64,000 nt of DNA, taken from positions 1 to 64,000 of IMG/VR virus record IMGVR_UViG_3300044530_001128, one strand, 5' to 3'. A program made the translations under genes and the position numbers. The stretch comes from a virus. Under the pieces are notes generated by a model. The model ran no database searches. It worked only from the letters and a program-made list of their open reading frames with translations, and had not been told where the DNA came from. Below, in pieces: positions 53,636 through 61,323 of the stretch (its first letter is position 1; each line of letters starts with the position of its first letter).

Positions 53636-53872
53636 ATGCGTACCAAGTCATCGTTCGTCACGGCTTACGAACAGGCGCTCAAGGAAATGTATCCTTGGGC
53701 GCGGGAGGACCCAGAAAAGTTAGCCCGGTTTATGATGTCGGTCCGGGCGACCGTGTTCCAGAACCACAGTACGTGGAACACGTCGGGGTCCGCCGTCGAG
53801 AACGCGTGGAAGGCCATCGGCGGGCCGGGCAAGTTCAGCCTCAAGAAGTTGCGATCCCTTCCCCACGACTAA
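53636..53872 (+). CDS. unrecognised small protein
   Basis: 78 residues, two bases after the previous stop. Helical, with EQALKEMYPWAREDPEKLAR and AVENAWKAIGGPGKFSLKKL. Not recognised. Confidence 0.62.
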   Translation: MRTKSSFVTAYEQALKEMYPWAREDPEKLARFMMSVRATVFQNHSTWNTSGSAVENAWKAIGGPGKFSLKKLRSLPHD

Positions 53873-53884
53873 GGAATTCGTGCC

Positions 53885-54076
53885 ATGCTCACTCGTGCGC
53901 GGGTTTCCGCCATATATGAAATAGCTGTCATCCCCTCACCTAGCGGGGATGACATGCTGGATGGCCTCATATACGCGTGTCGCGAGTACCTTCGCAATGA
54001 AGGTATCCGCGTAGCCGTACAAGACAAGGAGCAACCGAATGATAAGTCCGTTCGACCCACGACACCGGCCGGATGA
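53885..54076 (+). CDS. unrecognised small protein
   Basis: 63 residues. MLTRARVSAIYEIAVIPSPS at the N-terminus; the last 13 residues overlap the next gene in another frame. Not recognised. Confidence 0.5.
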   Translation: MLTRARVSAIYEIAVIPSPSGDDMLDGLIYACREYLRNEGIRVAVQDKEQPNDKSVRPTTPAG

Positions 54077-54482
54077 CCAGACCTTCACGTTCATAGCCCC
54101 GGACTTCGCCGGGGTGTTCTGCGTCAGCCTTATGGCGCGTGAATTGTTGGAACGCTTCCCGGTGGAAATGGAAGGCATCCTCTGCGAAGCGCCGCTGGAG
54201 GAAAGCCTCGTCCAGCACATCGTGGATCACAACGGGGTGGAGGAGCCCCGGGTAGCCCGGCTCATCCCGGAGTACCGGGACAAGCCCTGCCTTGTTGCCG
54301 ACTTCGAAGGTAAGCATGTACTTATCGATGGCAACCATCGAATGGTGCGCCTGTGGCGTGACGGCATCCGCGTCGTCAAGTTCTACTACCTGCCCCGCGC
54401 GATATGGCAGGACTACCTGATGGACGTGCATCCCGACACTGTGCGGCGTGCGGGGTTGCTGGGGCACTCTGGGGTGAAATGA
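54039..54482 (+). CDS. ParB/sulfiredoxin-like fold protein
   Basis: 147 residues with AAGGAGCAA upstream. HVLIDGNHRMVRLWRDGIRV (about residues 88-107) matches the DGNHR signature of the ParB/sulfiredoxin nuclease-like superfamily. Related phage proteins vary from DNA-binding to kinase or nuclease activities, so the exact role is open. Overlaps the upstream gene by 38 bases. Confidence 0.65.
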   Translation: MISPFDPRHRPDDQTFTFIAPDFAGVFCVSLMARELLERFPVEMEGILCEAPLEESLVQHIVDHNGVEEPRVARLIPEYRDKPCLVADFEGKHVLIDGNHRMVRLWRDGIRVVKFYYLPRAIWQDYLMDVHPDTVRRAGLLGHSGVK

Positions 54483-54491
54483 ACTCCCCGG

Positions 54492-54509
54492 TTTGCAACC
54501 GAGTGCAAA
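54492..54509. repeat. 18-bp palindrome copy 32
   Basis: TTTGCAACCGAGTGCAAA; its left arm is the -35 of the 54493 promoter. Confidence 0.85.
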
Positions 54510-54556
54510 CCGGGTACCTTACTCGTGCCGGGGCTTTTCCCGGGAATAGGAGCAAT
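54493..54556 (+). promoter_or_regulatory. palindrome-borne promoter with 5' hairpin leader
   Basis: TTGCAA, 16-bp spacer, TACCTT, 7 nt, CCGGG-GCTTTT-CCCGG hairpin, AATAGGAGCAA. Near-identical in layout to 58630. Confidence 0.65.
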
Positions 54557-54559
54557 GCG

Positions 54560-54952
54560 ATGTCAAGTCTCGAAAGCATGGGCAGCACGGAGTTCTCTGG
54601 CGAGGACGATGAGGGCCTTCGTCCCGACCCCGTCCCGACGTGGTGGTCGGTCGCCGTCTTCATGGTGGATCGCGCCTACGGCGGACCCGAAGAGGGCGGC
54701 TGGTGGTACGACTACGGCTACCCGGTCAATGACGCGGAAATGGCCCCGCTCCTGCGCGTGTTCGGAGCAGCGAACGGCGGCGAGGAAGCCGCCCGCACCT
54801 ACCGCAACGAGTTGCAGGCCAAGCTCGACGCCGAAATGAATGTGGGCCGGGTCGACATAGGCAGCGTCCTTAGCGACGGTGTCTATCGGGCGGTAGTCAC
54901 CGACGACGACTACCCCAAGGCGTACCCCTCCGAACGCCCGCGTTTCGAGTAG
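54560..54952 (+). CDS. unrecognised acidic protein
   Basis: 130 residues from ATG 54560 after a hairpin leader. Very acidic; Trp/Tyr-rich motif VPTWWSVAVFMVDRAYGGPE and GWWYDYGYPVNDAEMA. Acidic early proteins like this often bind host factors, but nothing specific is recognised. Confidence 0.65.
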   Translation: MSSLESMGSTEFSGEDDEGLRPDPVPTWWSVAVFMVDRAYGGPEEGGWWYDYGYPVNDAEMAPLLRVFGAANGGEEAARTYRNELQAKLDAEMNVGRVDIGSVLSDGVYRAVVTDDDYPKAYPSERPRFE

Positions 54953-54961
54953 GGGCCGAGC

Positions 54962-55345
54962 ATGAACACGCGATACAAGCTCGACCGCGCCATCGAGAAC
55001 CTGCGAGACGTGTACTCGTCCGCCAAGCACTTTGGCCCGACGCACGCTAAGTTGCTTGATGACGTTGCCGCCATCCGCACCAAGTACCTCGCCCAAGCCC
55101 CCCGCTGGGCTTGGGGGGAATTCCGGGGCTACGAGCGGGCACTGTCCGACGGCCTGTACCAGTACAGCCTCGTGTTCGGGGGCTTCTTCGAGGACAGGAC
55201 GTTCTACTCGACACACAGTAGCCGCCCGGACTATTACGGGACACACGGCATCGAACCCAGCGAATGGGCCGACGACGGACGAGTTACGAAGAAAGGGCAC
55301 TACTGGATCATCCGGGGAGAGCCCAAGCCCTTCTTCGTCAAGTAG
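54962..55345 (+). CDS. unrecognised protein
   Basis: 127 residues, 9 bases downstream. RYKLDRAIENLRDVYSSAKH helix, then aromatic-rich beta segment (RALSDGLYQYSLVFGGFFED). Followed by a terminator. Not recognised. Confidence 0.65.
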   Translation: MNTRYKLDRAIENLRDVYSSAKHFGPTHAKLLDDVAAIRTKYLAQAPRWAWGEFRGYERALSDGLYQYSLVFGGFFEDRTFYSTHSSRPDYYGTHGIEPSEWADDGRVTKKGHYWIIRGEPKPFFVK

Positions 55346-55352
55346 TTACTGC

Positions 55353-55389
55353 CCCCGACTGCGTAGCACAGGCCGCAGTCGGGGTTTCC
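55353..55389 (+). terminator. intrinsic terminator
   Basis: CCCCGACTGCG pairs with CGCAGTCGGGG, followed by TTTCCC. Confidence 0.72.
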
Positions 55390-55415
55390 CTCAACGCCTG
55401 ATGCAGGAGGTCGAT

Positions 55416-55649
55416 ATGGCATTGAAGTCAACCGGGGCCAAGCCCGCTGCTACCAAGGCTGGCGCAGCCGGGTTCGAAGCGGAGTACACGCTCTCTCGCG
55501 AAACCAAGGGCACGTTCGTGTTCGAACGCGATGGCCTCACGAAGGAGACTCGGTTCTCCGGATCGAACAGCATCTATCTCCAGAAGGCCGACTATCCGGA
55601 CGGCCCGCCGAAGAACCGGATGCGCGTGATCCACGAATTCATCGACTGA
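55416..55649 (+). CDS. small protein with MALK tag
   Basis: 77 residues from ATG 55416 with CAGGAGG upstream. Begins MALKSTGAKPAATKAGAAG, the same style of N-terminal tag as the replication proteins; the remainder is beta-rich (EYTLSRETKGTFVFERDG). Not recognised. Confidence 0.65.
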   Translation: MALKSTGAKPAATKAGAAGFEAEYTLSRETKGTFVFERDGLTKETRFSGSNSIYLQKADYPDGPPKNRMRVIHEFID

Positions 55650-55664
55650 TCGTCGATCACCGGC

Positions 55665-55694
55665 TAGCCCCGCTATCGAAAGGTAGCGGGGCTA
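55665..55694 (+). terminator. hairpin between genes
   Basis: TAGCCCCGCTA pairs with TAGCGGGGCTA; no U-tract, so termination is uncertain. Confidence 0.5.
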
Positions 55695-55717
55695 CAGCCA
55701 GTAAGGAGGGACAGTAT

Positions 55718-55909
55718 ATGCGCTACAGGGTGGAAGTTCTCGTGAAGGTGTACGACATCAAGCGAGGCGAGACGGAAGTTTGGCAGGCCCTGCACCCCAC
55801 AGGAGGTGAGCCCTATTCGTGGGGCACCCGGCGCGAAGCCGAGACTATGATGAACATGTGCTACCCGAGCCACAAGGACAAGGCCCGGGTCGTGGAGATA
55901 GCGCAATAG
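55718..55909 (+). CDS. unrecognised small protein
   Basis: 63 residues with AAGGAGGGA upstream. RYRVEVLVKVYDIKRGETEV then a short helix; small alpha/beta. Not recognised. Confidence 0.6.
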   Translation: MRYRVEVLVKVYDIKRGETEVWQALHPTGGEPYSWGTRREAETMMNMCYPSHKDKARVVEIAQ

Positions 55910-55913
55910 GCAT

Positions 55914-55931
55914 TTTGCAATCGCGTGCAAA
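55914..55931. repeat. 18-bp palindrome copy 33
   Basis: TTTGCAATCGCGTGCAAA, intergenic, 50 bp upstream of the TATAAT at 55982. Confidence 0.83.
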
Positions 55932-55981
55932 ACAGCCCCGAGACAAGTAACCCGACCTCGCGGCGCTGATGGGGATCGGGC

Positions 55982-56022
55982 TATAATGCCCCTGCCGGGA
56001 ACGTCCCCGGGATAGGAGCAAC
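55982..56022 (+). promoter_or_regulatory. perfect -10 with 5' hairpin leader
   Basis: TATAAT (flanked by GGGC/GCCC), 7 nt, CCGGG-AACGTC-CCCGG hairpin, GATAGGAGCAA. No clear -35. Confidence 0.6.
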
Positions 56023-56028
56023 CAGTTA

Positions 56029-56259
56029 ATGATCGATGACGAACTGCGGCACGACCTCACCGACAAGTTGGACGACGAGCAAATTGCTCTGATGAATGAC
56101 GCCCTTGCGCGTCCGTGCATCGTTGCCATCTTGGAGGCGCTGGTAGGTGCCGCCCTGCATCCCCACCAAGGGCAGTCCGGGGGCGAAGGGCAGATCAGCT
56201 TCAATCTCCAAATCGGGGACGACGTGGTGTCCGTCACGCTCGACCATATCTCGACCTAA
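56029..56259 (+). CDS. unrecognised small acidic protein
   Basis: 76 residues. Acidic helical N-terminus (DDELRHDLTDKLDDEQIALM) and a beta C-terminus (ISFNLQIGDDVVSVTLDHI). Not recognised. Confidence 0.62.
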   Translation: MIDDELRHDLTDKLDDEQIALMNDALARPCIVAILEALVGAALHPHQGQSGGEGQISFNLQIGDDVVSVTLDHIST

Positions 56260-56273
56260 GAAGGAGCAACCCA

Positions 56274-56552
56274 ATGTCAACGCCAACCAGCCCCGAGAAC
56301 CTGCAGCGCATCAACGCGTATTTCGAGGCGCAGTCAGAGTTCTTCGGCATGCTCGCCGGACGATGGGCCGATGAGCGCGAGTACGAGGACATCGCGGACT
56401 ACCAGAAGGTACTCCAGCGGGACGCGCCCGAGGGCTTCACGATCACCGGCATGGTGAAGCGCCCGTTCGGGTTCCAGTTCACCATCGGCACGGATGCCGT
56501 GTACGCGATCAAGTGCACGTCGCGCACCGTCTCGTGGTCGCGGGTGCGCTAG
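56274..56552 (+). CDS. unrecognised small protein
   Basis: 92 residues from ATG 56274 (AAGGAGCAA upstream). NLQRINAYFEAQSEFFGMLA helix then beta strands (GFQFTIGTDAVYAIKCTSR). Not recognised. Confidence 0.62.
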   Translation: MSTPTSPENLQRINAYFEAQSEFFGMLAGRWADEREYEDIADYQKVLQRDAPEGFTITGMVKRPFGFQFTIGTDAVYAIKCTSRTVSWSRVR

Positions 56553-56560
56553 ACAGTATC

Positions 56561-56634
56561 GCGGCCCTTTTCCCGATGGAGGGGGCCGCGCTATACTCCA
56601 AGCCCGGGGCCAGCACCCCGCACACAACGGAGCA
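56561..56634 (+). promoter_or_regulatory. hairpin, -10 and 5' hairpin leader
   Basis: GCGGCCC/GGGCCGC hairpin (56561-56589), then TATACT (56592), 7 nt, CGGGG-CCAGCA-CCCCG hairpin, and CGGAGCAA. Confidence 0.55.
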
Positions 56635-56639
56635 ATGTC

Positions 56640-56888
56640 ATGTCTTTCCCGGTCGTCTACCTGCACCATGAAACCCTCGATAAGCACGAGGGCGGGGCCA
56701 TCCATGTCTACAAGTGCATGAGCCCCCTCACCGACTACCAGACGGTATGGAGTTACCGGATCACCTGCATCGGCTCCCACGGCGAGACGTACTCGATGAA
56801 CGAGTTCTGCGCGCATATGTACGGGTCGGTGACGGAAGCCGAAGCGGCTGCGATGAAGTACGCCCGCAACCACGCAACCTCGATATAG
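56640..56888 (+). CDS. unrecognised small protein
   Basis: 82 residues. SFPVVYLHHETLDKHEGGAI, then Cys residues at YKCMSP, RITCIG and NEFCAH; could bind metal. Not recognised. Confidence 0.62.
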   Translation: MSFPVVYLHHETLDKHEGGAIHVYKCMSPLTDYQTVWSYRITCIGSHGETYSMNEFCAHMYGSVTEAEAAAMKYARNHATSI

Positions 56889-56898
56889 GGGCGATGCG

Positions 56899-57204
56899 AT
56901 GGTAACGATCAAGAAGGAACTCGTCTCCTACGCCGAGTTCCCCGAGTTCGCGCTCAGCGCGTGCAACGGGCAGACGGTGTTGAATCACATCAACAACGGA
57001 AGTCTCTCCAAGTTGTACTGGTCGGACTGCGCCGTGATGGGCCTCGGCGGCTCGACCTTCACGGACGAGAACGAGTTCAACGGGTGGCTTGGGGCCACCC
57101 TGCGGGCGCATGTCGAAGAGCCCGACGCCGGGGCGTCCGAGTTCGTCATCCTCGACCCTGCCAAGCAGATGGTCACCATTCTCACCATCGACAACGAGGA
57201 GTAA
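56899..57204 (+). CDS. unrecognised acidic protein
   Basis: 101 residues, 10 bases after the previous stop. Acidic alpha/beta (VTIKKELVSYAEFPEFALSA, ASEFVILDPAKQMVTILTID). Not recognised. Confidence 0.62.
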   Translation: MVTIKKELVSYAEFPEFALSACNGQTVLNHINNGSLSKLYWSDCAVMGLGGSTFTDENEFNGWLGATLRAHVEEPDAGASEFVILDPAKQMVTILTIDNEE

Positions 57205-57211
57205 TCCGGGG

Positions 57212-57248
57212 TAAACTCTTCCTGCGGGCCAGCACCCGCTTATAGGAG
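57212..57248 (+). promoter_or_regulatory. -10 with 5' hairpin leader
   Basis: TAAACT, 6 nt, GCGGG-CCAGCA-CCCGC hairpin, TATAGGAGCAA. No clear -35. Confidence 0.5.
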
Positions 57249-57255
57249 CAATGCA

Positions 57256-57618
57256 ATGGCACAAGGTATCGAGTTCACGTTCACGAACGCCGACGACGAG
57301 GAAGAGGTCGTCACCCTCCCCTCCAAGTGGTGCATCTGCGGCGGGTGCAATGGAGACGGTACGTCTTCCGCGTACCTCGGGGCGATCACCATGTCTGATC
57401 GCGAGCCCGGGGGCTCGTGGGAAGACCCGGACGAATTTCGGGACTACATGTCCGGGGCCTACGACCGCGAGTGCGAGCGCTGCATCGGCACCGGCAAAGT
57501 CCGCGTCGTTGACGAGGAGTGCTGCAATCCGGTACACCTCAAGGCGTACAACGACCACCTCGAAGAAGAGCGCGACTACGAGCGCATGTGCGAAGCCGAG
57601 CGGAGGGCCGGGGCATGA
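57256..57618 (+). CDS. acidic protein with DnaJ-like zinc motifs
   Basis: 120 residues. CICGGCNGDG (about residue 26) and CERCIGTGKV (about 73) are paired CxxCxGxG-type motifs like half of a DnaJ zinc finger; a further Cys pair (EECCNP) follows. The rest is acidic. A metal-binding, protein-interaction role is inferred. ATGA overlap with the next gene. Confidence 0.65.
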   Translation: MAQGIEFTFTNADDEEEVVTLPSKWCICGGCNGDGTSSAYLGAITMSDREPGGSWEDPDEFRDYMSGAYDRECERCIGTGKVRVVDEECCNPVHLKAYNDHLEEERDYERMCEAERRAGA

Positions 57619-57845
57619 GCATCGACCTCAAGCCCGCGCAGGGCTCTCCCGGATGGGAGGTACTTAAGGATAAGTGCCGCGCCGCCGTCGAGCGCAACGG
57701 CGTGGAGGGGGACGCGGAGGATGCGGACAACCTCTACGATGAAGTCTACACGTCGGGCTTCGACGCGCTCCACGACTTGGGCGTTGACGACTGGACTGCC
57801 GGGGAGGTGGCCGCCGAGCTAGCGCGGGACATGGCCCAGCCCTAG
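57615..57845 (+). CDS. unrecognised small acidic protein
   Basis: 76 residues from ATG 57615 (ATGA overlap). Helical and acidic (GDAEDADNLYDEVYTSGFDA, AGEVAAELARDM). Followed by a strong terminator. Confidence 0.6.
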   Translation: MSIDLKPAQGSPGWEVLKDKCRAAVERNGVEGDAEDADNLYDEVYTSGFDALHDLGVDDWTAGEVAAELARDMAQP

Positions 57846-57856
57846 AATAGACACGC

Positions 57857-57900
57857 AATACCCCGTATGTCCGGAATGGCATACGGGGTATTATTCTTTT
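57857..57900 (+). terminator. strong intrinsic terminator (module copy 1)
   Basis: AATACCCCGTATG pairs with CATACGGGGTATT, then ATTCTTTT. Related in sequence to the terminator at 59397. Confidence 0.9.
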
Positions 57901-57926
57901 GCGGGAACGGTCCCGCGAGCAGGAGC
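57889..57926 (+). promoter_or_regulatory. possible -10 in terminator tail with 5' hairpin leader
   Basis: TATTAT at the terminator's 3' edge, 6 nt, GCGGGA-ACGG-TCCCGC hairpin, CAGGAGCAA. No clear -35. Confidence 0.4.
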
Positions 57927-57932
57927 AATGTA

Positions 57933-58202
57933 ATGATCCTCTACCGCGATTACTTTGAAATGAAGCGCATCCTTGCGCCCCTCTTCAACACCGTCGAAGA
58001 AGACCTCTATCTCGATGGGACTGATGTGGTGCGCACGTCCGACGAAGAGGGCAAGACCATCGCGCGTCTCGACGTTGTCGGCACGGGCAAGGTTCGTGTC
58101 TCGTTCATCCTCAACTACAATGAAGACCCCAACCGTCCGGCCGTGGTGATCGACGTGCCGGGGGCCGACTACGAAGCGCACGAAGGACCCAGGAGGCACT
58201 GA
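57933..58202 (+). CDS. unrecognised small protein
   Basis: 89 residues from ATG 57933. ILYRDYFEMKRILAPLFNTV helix, then beta (RLDVVGTGKVRVSFILNYNE). Ends by TGATG overlap. Not recognised. Confidence 0.62.
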   Translation: MILYRDYFEMKRILAPLFNTVEEDLYLDGTDVVRTSDEEGKTIARLDVVGTGKVRVSFILNYNEDPNRPAVVIDVPGADYEAHEGPRRH

Positions 58203-58591
58203 TGGCCGAGCCCACGTTCGCTGCGACGTTCAACAACACAGTGGACTGTCGCAGGTCCCCGATGCGTGTCTGGTCGCAACTCTACGCGGTCAATGCAGAT
58301 GGAGGATTTCGTATCCCGCAGTACATCAACCTGCCGAACAATGTGCAGGTCCATCGCGACAAGGCGGGGCTCGATGATCCCATGACTGCGTTGCGGGGAG
58401 CAGCCCGCAACATCCTTTTGTGGAACCCCGCCGTACGCGAGTACATAGACTACACCCACGAGGTTGAAGCTATGTTTCACCTCATGCTCTGCCAACAAGA
58501 GGGCGAGTACAAGAACCAGCATATGCTGGAGGTGATCGGCCGCTCTTACGGTCGCCATCTGCAGCAGGTGTTCCTGCGCGTCTACTACTGA
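58202..58591 (+). CDS. unrecognised protein
   Basis: 129 residues (TGATG start). RRSPMRVWSQLYAVNADGGF, then a helical C-terminus with HEVEAMFHLMLCQQEGEYKN. Not recognised. Confidence 0.62.
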   Translation: MAEPTFAATFNNTVDCRRSPMRVWSQLYAVNADGGFRIPQYINLPNNVQVHRDKAGLDDPMTALRGAARNILLWNPAVREYIDYTHEVEAMFHLMLCQQEGEYKNQHMLEVIGRSYGRHLQQVFLRVYY

Positions 58592-58628
58592 AAAACCCAA
58601 TGAAATCAAGGAGTTAGCAACTCTCCGT

Positions 58629-58646
58629 TTTGCAACCGTGTGCAAA
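58629..58646. repeat. 18-bp palindrome copy 34
   Basis: TTTGCAACCGTGTGCAAA; its left arm is the -35 of the 58630 promoter. Confidence 0.85.
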
Positions 58647-58690
58647 CGTCGTACATTACTCGTGCCGGGACCGTCCCCGGGAATAGGAGC
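58630..58690 (+). promoter_or_regulatory. palindrome-borne promoter with 5' hairpin leader
   Basis: TTGCAA, 16-bp spacer, TACATT, 7 nt, CCGGG-ACCGTC-CCCGG hairpin, GAATAGGAGCAAAG. Confidence 0.68.
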
Positions 58691-58695
58691 AAAGC

Positions 58696-58932
58696 ATGTT
58701 TAATCAGGAGTTCGGTACCCACAAGACGCTGTGCCTCACGCCCAGCGGGAAGTTGGGCATCCGGTTCGACCACCTCGCTGCGGCTGTCGAGTATGTGCAC
58801 GCCCGCAACGCCGCCAATCAGTGGAACGTGGTCCGCTGGTTCTCCCCGTCCAAAGCCAGCATGTCGGCCACGCCGATGCTGGAGTTCACCGCTCGCGCGC
58901 CCGAAGACATCGCACTCGTTGCACGGAGGTAG
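58696..58932 (+). CDS. unrecognised small protein
   Basis: 78 residues after the hairpin leader. GIRFDHLAAAVEYVHARNAA helix; basic. Not recognised. Confidence 0.62.
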   Translation: MFNQEFGTHKTLCLTPSGKLGIRFDHLAAAVEYVHARNAANQWNVVRWFSPSKASMSATPMLEFTARAPEDIALVARR

Positions 58933-58934
58933 CC

Positions 58935-59159
58935 ATGGCCGACTACTACTCAACCCGTAAGGATGGCGTCGAGTTCTTGAAGAACGGACGCTCCCACGAA
59001 CGCGTGTGGCGTAAGCAAGGCATGTCCTGCCGCGTCTACGAAGCGCACTGTCGCGCCGTCCGGGACGTGCAGTTCCGCCGTGTCAGGGAGAACCCCTATC
59101 CTCCCGGCCGTCGCCATGACACCTACGCGGCTACCATCGCCGCCAGCAAGGAGGGCTAG
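58935..59159 (+). CDS. unrecognised small basic protein
   Basis: 74 residues from ATG 58935 (CGGAGG upstream). Basic (GRSHERVWRKQGMSCRVYEA, RAVRDVQFRRVRENPY), possibly nucleic acid binding. Not recognised. Confidence 0.6.
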   Translation: MADYYSTRKDGVEFLKNGRSHERVWRKQGMSCRVYEAHCRAVRDVQFRRVRENPYPPGRRHDTYAATIAASKEG

Positions 59160-59162
59160 GCC

Positions 59163-59390
59163 ATGCAGTTCCGTGTCTCCCTCGTAAAAACCAAAGATGG
59201 CCGGGGCACCTTCGCCCTTGTCGATGTAGCATCGTCGGGGGGCTCCTACCGAGGCGCAGGAGTTACCCGGACCTACCACACCGCGAGCCAGATGGAACGC
59301 GCCCGGCGCGAGGCCCGCACCGTTGCCAAGAGGTACTACGACAAGCACAAGACTGCTGTCACCGGCCCGATGCGTATCTGCGACGTGTAG
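59163..59390 (+). CDS. unrecognised small basic protein
   Basis: 75 residues, three bases after the previous stop. FRVSLVKTKDGRGTFALVDV strands then a basic helix (MERARREARTVAKRYYDKH). Followed by a strong terminator. Confidence 0.6.
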   Translation: MQFRVSLVKTKDGRGTFALVDVASSGGSYRGAGVTRTYHTASQMERARREARTVAKRYYDKHKTAVTGPMRICDV

Positions 59391-59396
59391 ACTGAT

Positions 59397-59440
59397 AATA
59401 CCCCGTATGTCCGAAAGGGCTTCCGGGGTATTATTTTTTT
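59397..59440 (+). terminator. strong intrinsic terminator (module copy 2)
   Basis: AATACCCCG pairs with CGGGGTATT, then ATTTTTTT. Same module as 57857 with changes in the loop. Confidence 0.9.
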
Positions 59441-59467
59441 GCCGGGACCAATCCCGGGAATAGGAGC
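59429..59467 (+). promoter_or_regulatory. possible -10 in terminator tail with 5' hairpin leader
   Basis: TATTAT, 7 nt, CCGGGA-CCAA-TCCCGG hairpin, AATAGGAGCA. Confidence 0.4.
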
Positions 59468-59472
59468 ATCAA

Positions 59473-59829
59473 ATGGCACAAGATGACACCACTCTCGCTA
59501 TCCTCGACGACCTGAGCAAGTCGGCGTTCGGGTTCCGCGCCCGCAAGTACGACGTGTGGAAGAACATGTCGAACGAGGAAATCGACGCCGAGTTCGCGTA
59601 CTACCAGCGCGAGAGCGACGAGAGCGAGGCCCGGGAAGCCCGCGCGGAGGAGCTTGCCCGCGCCCGCCTCAAGGAACACCTCAACGACCTGATGTCCAGC
59701 CACGGCATCGACCGCCAGACGGCGATCCGGTGGGCGATGCAGGCAGCAGACTGCGAGAATGACTTCGAACACTTCTGCTGGACGTGGGGCTTCCTCACCA
59801 AGAACACCGACACCAAGGAGACGATCTAA
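59473..59829 (+). CDS. unrecognised helical protein
   Basis: 118 residues, very helical and charged (EEIDAEFAYYQRESDESEAR, ARAEELARARLKEHLNDLM), probable coiled coil in the middle. One-base overlap with the next gene. Not recognised. Confidence 0.65.
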   Translation: MAQDDTTLAILDDLSKSAFGFRARKYDVWKNMSNEEIDAEFAYYQRESDESEAREARAEELARARLKEHLNDLMSSHGIDRQTAIRWAMQAADCENDFEHFCWTWGFLTKNTDTKETI

Positions 59830-60041
59830 TGCGTATCGGGACCTCTAACTTCGTGAACCTCACCAAGGCGTGCGACTACTACCGCACGCAGGACGCTGGC
59901 TCCTTCACCCCGGCGGGGTTGGAGAGCTACGTCAAGCATTTGGTCGAGCGTGGTGATATCCACCTCGGCAAGCCGGATGTCCCGGTCGGGGGCAAGTTGC
60001 TCCTGATCGACAACAACTGCCGTTACGCAATCGAGGAGTAA
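59829..60041 (+). CDS. unrecognised small protein
   Basis: 70 residues (TAATG start at 59829). NFVNLTKACDYYRTQDAGSF then LVERGDIHLGKPDVPVGGKL. Not recognised. Confidence 0.6.
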   Translation: MRIGTSNFVNLTKACDYYRTQDAGSFTPAGLESYVKHLVERGDIHLGKPDVPVGGKLLLIDNNCRYAIEE

Positions 60042-60044
60042 GCC

Positions 60045-60467
60045 ATGTCTGTCAAGTTCAAGTGGTACGAGATCACCGAGGCGATGTACTCGGATGCGCT
60101 CAACGTCCTGCCCCCGATGTTGTGGACGCCATCGCGGGGCTTTCTGGTGATGGAGCCCGTCACCGACCGCAAGTGCACGTTGTCGGGCAAGTATGTGTGC
60201 ACCTTCTCCGCGTTCCTGCTGGTCAACGGCAAGTATTACGGCGGTCCCGACCTTACCCGGCAGGAGTTCATCATGCTCAACCCGCCGGAAGCCGTGAAGG
60301 ACGCCGTACCGCTGCCGAGTCTGCACGACGCGTTCGACGTGGTGTGTTCGCTCGCGGTGGGGAACCTCGCCCCGCGCGAAATGCTCGATGAGCGCATGAA
60401 GCAGCGGGTGTCGTTGTCCATGATCGACAACCACTACCAGCACGAACTCAAGGCCGGGGGCAAGTAA
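60045..60467 (+). CDS. unrecognised protein
   Basis: 140 residues. FKWYEITEAMYSDALNVLPP at the N-terminus and SAFLLVNGKYYGGPDLTRQE centrally; alpha/beta. Ends by TAATG overlap. Not recognised. Confidence 0.62.
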   Translation: MSVKFKWYEITEAMYSDALNVLPPMLWTPSRGFLVMEPVTDRKCTLSGKYVCTFSAFLLVNGKYYGGPDLTRQEFIMLNPPEAVKDAVPLPSLHDAFDVVCSLAVGNLAPREMLDERMKQRVSLSMIDNHYQHELKAGGK

Positions 60468-60790
60468 TGGCTCGCTTCGATCCCCCTCCCGTGAGCGGCA
60501 AGCACGGGGCACCCATGGGCAGGCGCGACAACTTCACCTTTGTCGATAAGAAAGGTAGGTTGTTCGAACTCACCGTGACTGACAACGCCCCACCCATGCG
60601 CCTCTCCCGTGTTCGCATGAGCGCGGACGGCTGCTATGACAGTGGCGGGGCGTATTGGGGTCAAGGTGACCCGCTCTACTACTACGAGAACAGCACCGGC
60701 GACATCAACGGCTATGTCCGGGGTAAAACCCGGGAAGCGGCCAAGACCAACGTGAAGGTACTCTACCCCCACGCACGTTTCTATAGGTGA
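60467..60790 (+). CDS. unrecognised protein
   Basis: 107 residues (TAATG). RRDNFTFVDKKGRLFELTVT and GYVRGKTREAAKTNVKVLYP. Not recognised. Confidence 0.62.
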   Translation: MARFDPPPVSGKHGAPMGRRDNFTFVDKKGRLFELTVTDNAPPMRLSRVRMSADGCYDSGGAYWGQGDPLYYYENSTGDINGYVRGKTREAAKTNVKVLYPHARFYR

Positions 60791-60795
60791 TTGCC

Positions 60796-61323
60796 ATGAG
60801 CAGCTACAACGTCTTCGAGAAGATGCGCGCCAAGAACGAGACGGTGCGCGAATACGCCAAGGCCAACGGCATTCCGCTGGAGTCGTTGCCCCTCAAGTAC
60901 AAGCCCGGGGACCGTGTCATCTTCCTCAATGACTACGGCATGCATTGGGGCGAGCGCATCATCAAGGAGTTCGACCCCGGGCGCGTCGGCGAGTGCTACT
61001 TCACCGAACGCACTGACACACCCGGGGAAGCGTGGTGGTGCGCCCATCAAGTCCATACGCTCTACCCGCTCGACCACATGCCCATGTTGTTGTGGGCCAT
61101 CGTCTTCAACAGCGGGTACCGTGACTGGCCTGCCTTCAAGGGCCGGGAGCTTCCCCGCGTTATGATCGATGACTTCCACCAATGGTGTTGGGAGCGGGGC
61201 ATCGCAGCACGACGGGTTGCCGAGGAGTACGGCATCGCGCTACAGTTCGACATCAGCACACGCGCCATCTATGGAGAACCCCTATGCGATACTTCCTCGC
61301 CCATGTATGGGCTAACGTCCTAG
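60796..61323 (+). CDS. unrecognised protein
   Basis: 175 residues from ATG 60796 (AGGTGA 7 bases upstream); GTG 60787 overlapping the previous stop is an alternative. YKPGDRVIFLNDYGMHWGER suggests an SH3-like beta part; Cys/Trp residues are frequent. Overlaps the next gene by 40 bases. Not recognised. Confidence 0.62.
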   Translation: MSSYNVFEKMRAKNETVREYAKANGIPLESLPLKYKPGDRVIFLNDYGMHWGERIIKEFDPGRVGECYFTERTDTPGEAWWCAHQVHTLYPLDHMPMLLWAIVFNSGYRDWPAFKGRELPRVMIDDFHQWCWERGIAARRVAEEYGIALQFDISTRAIYGEPLCDTSSPMYGLTS

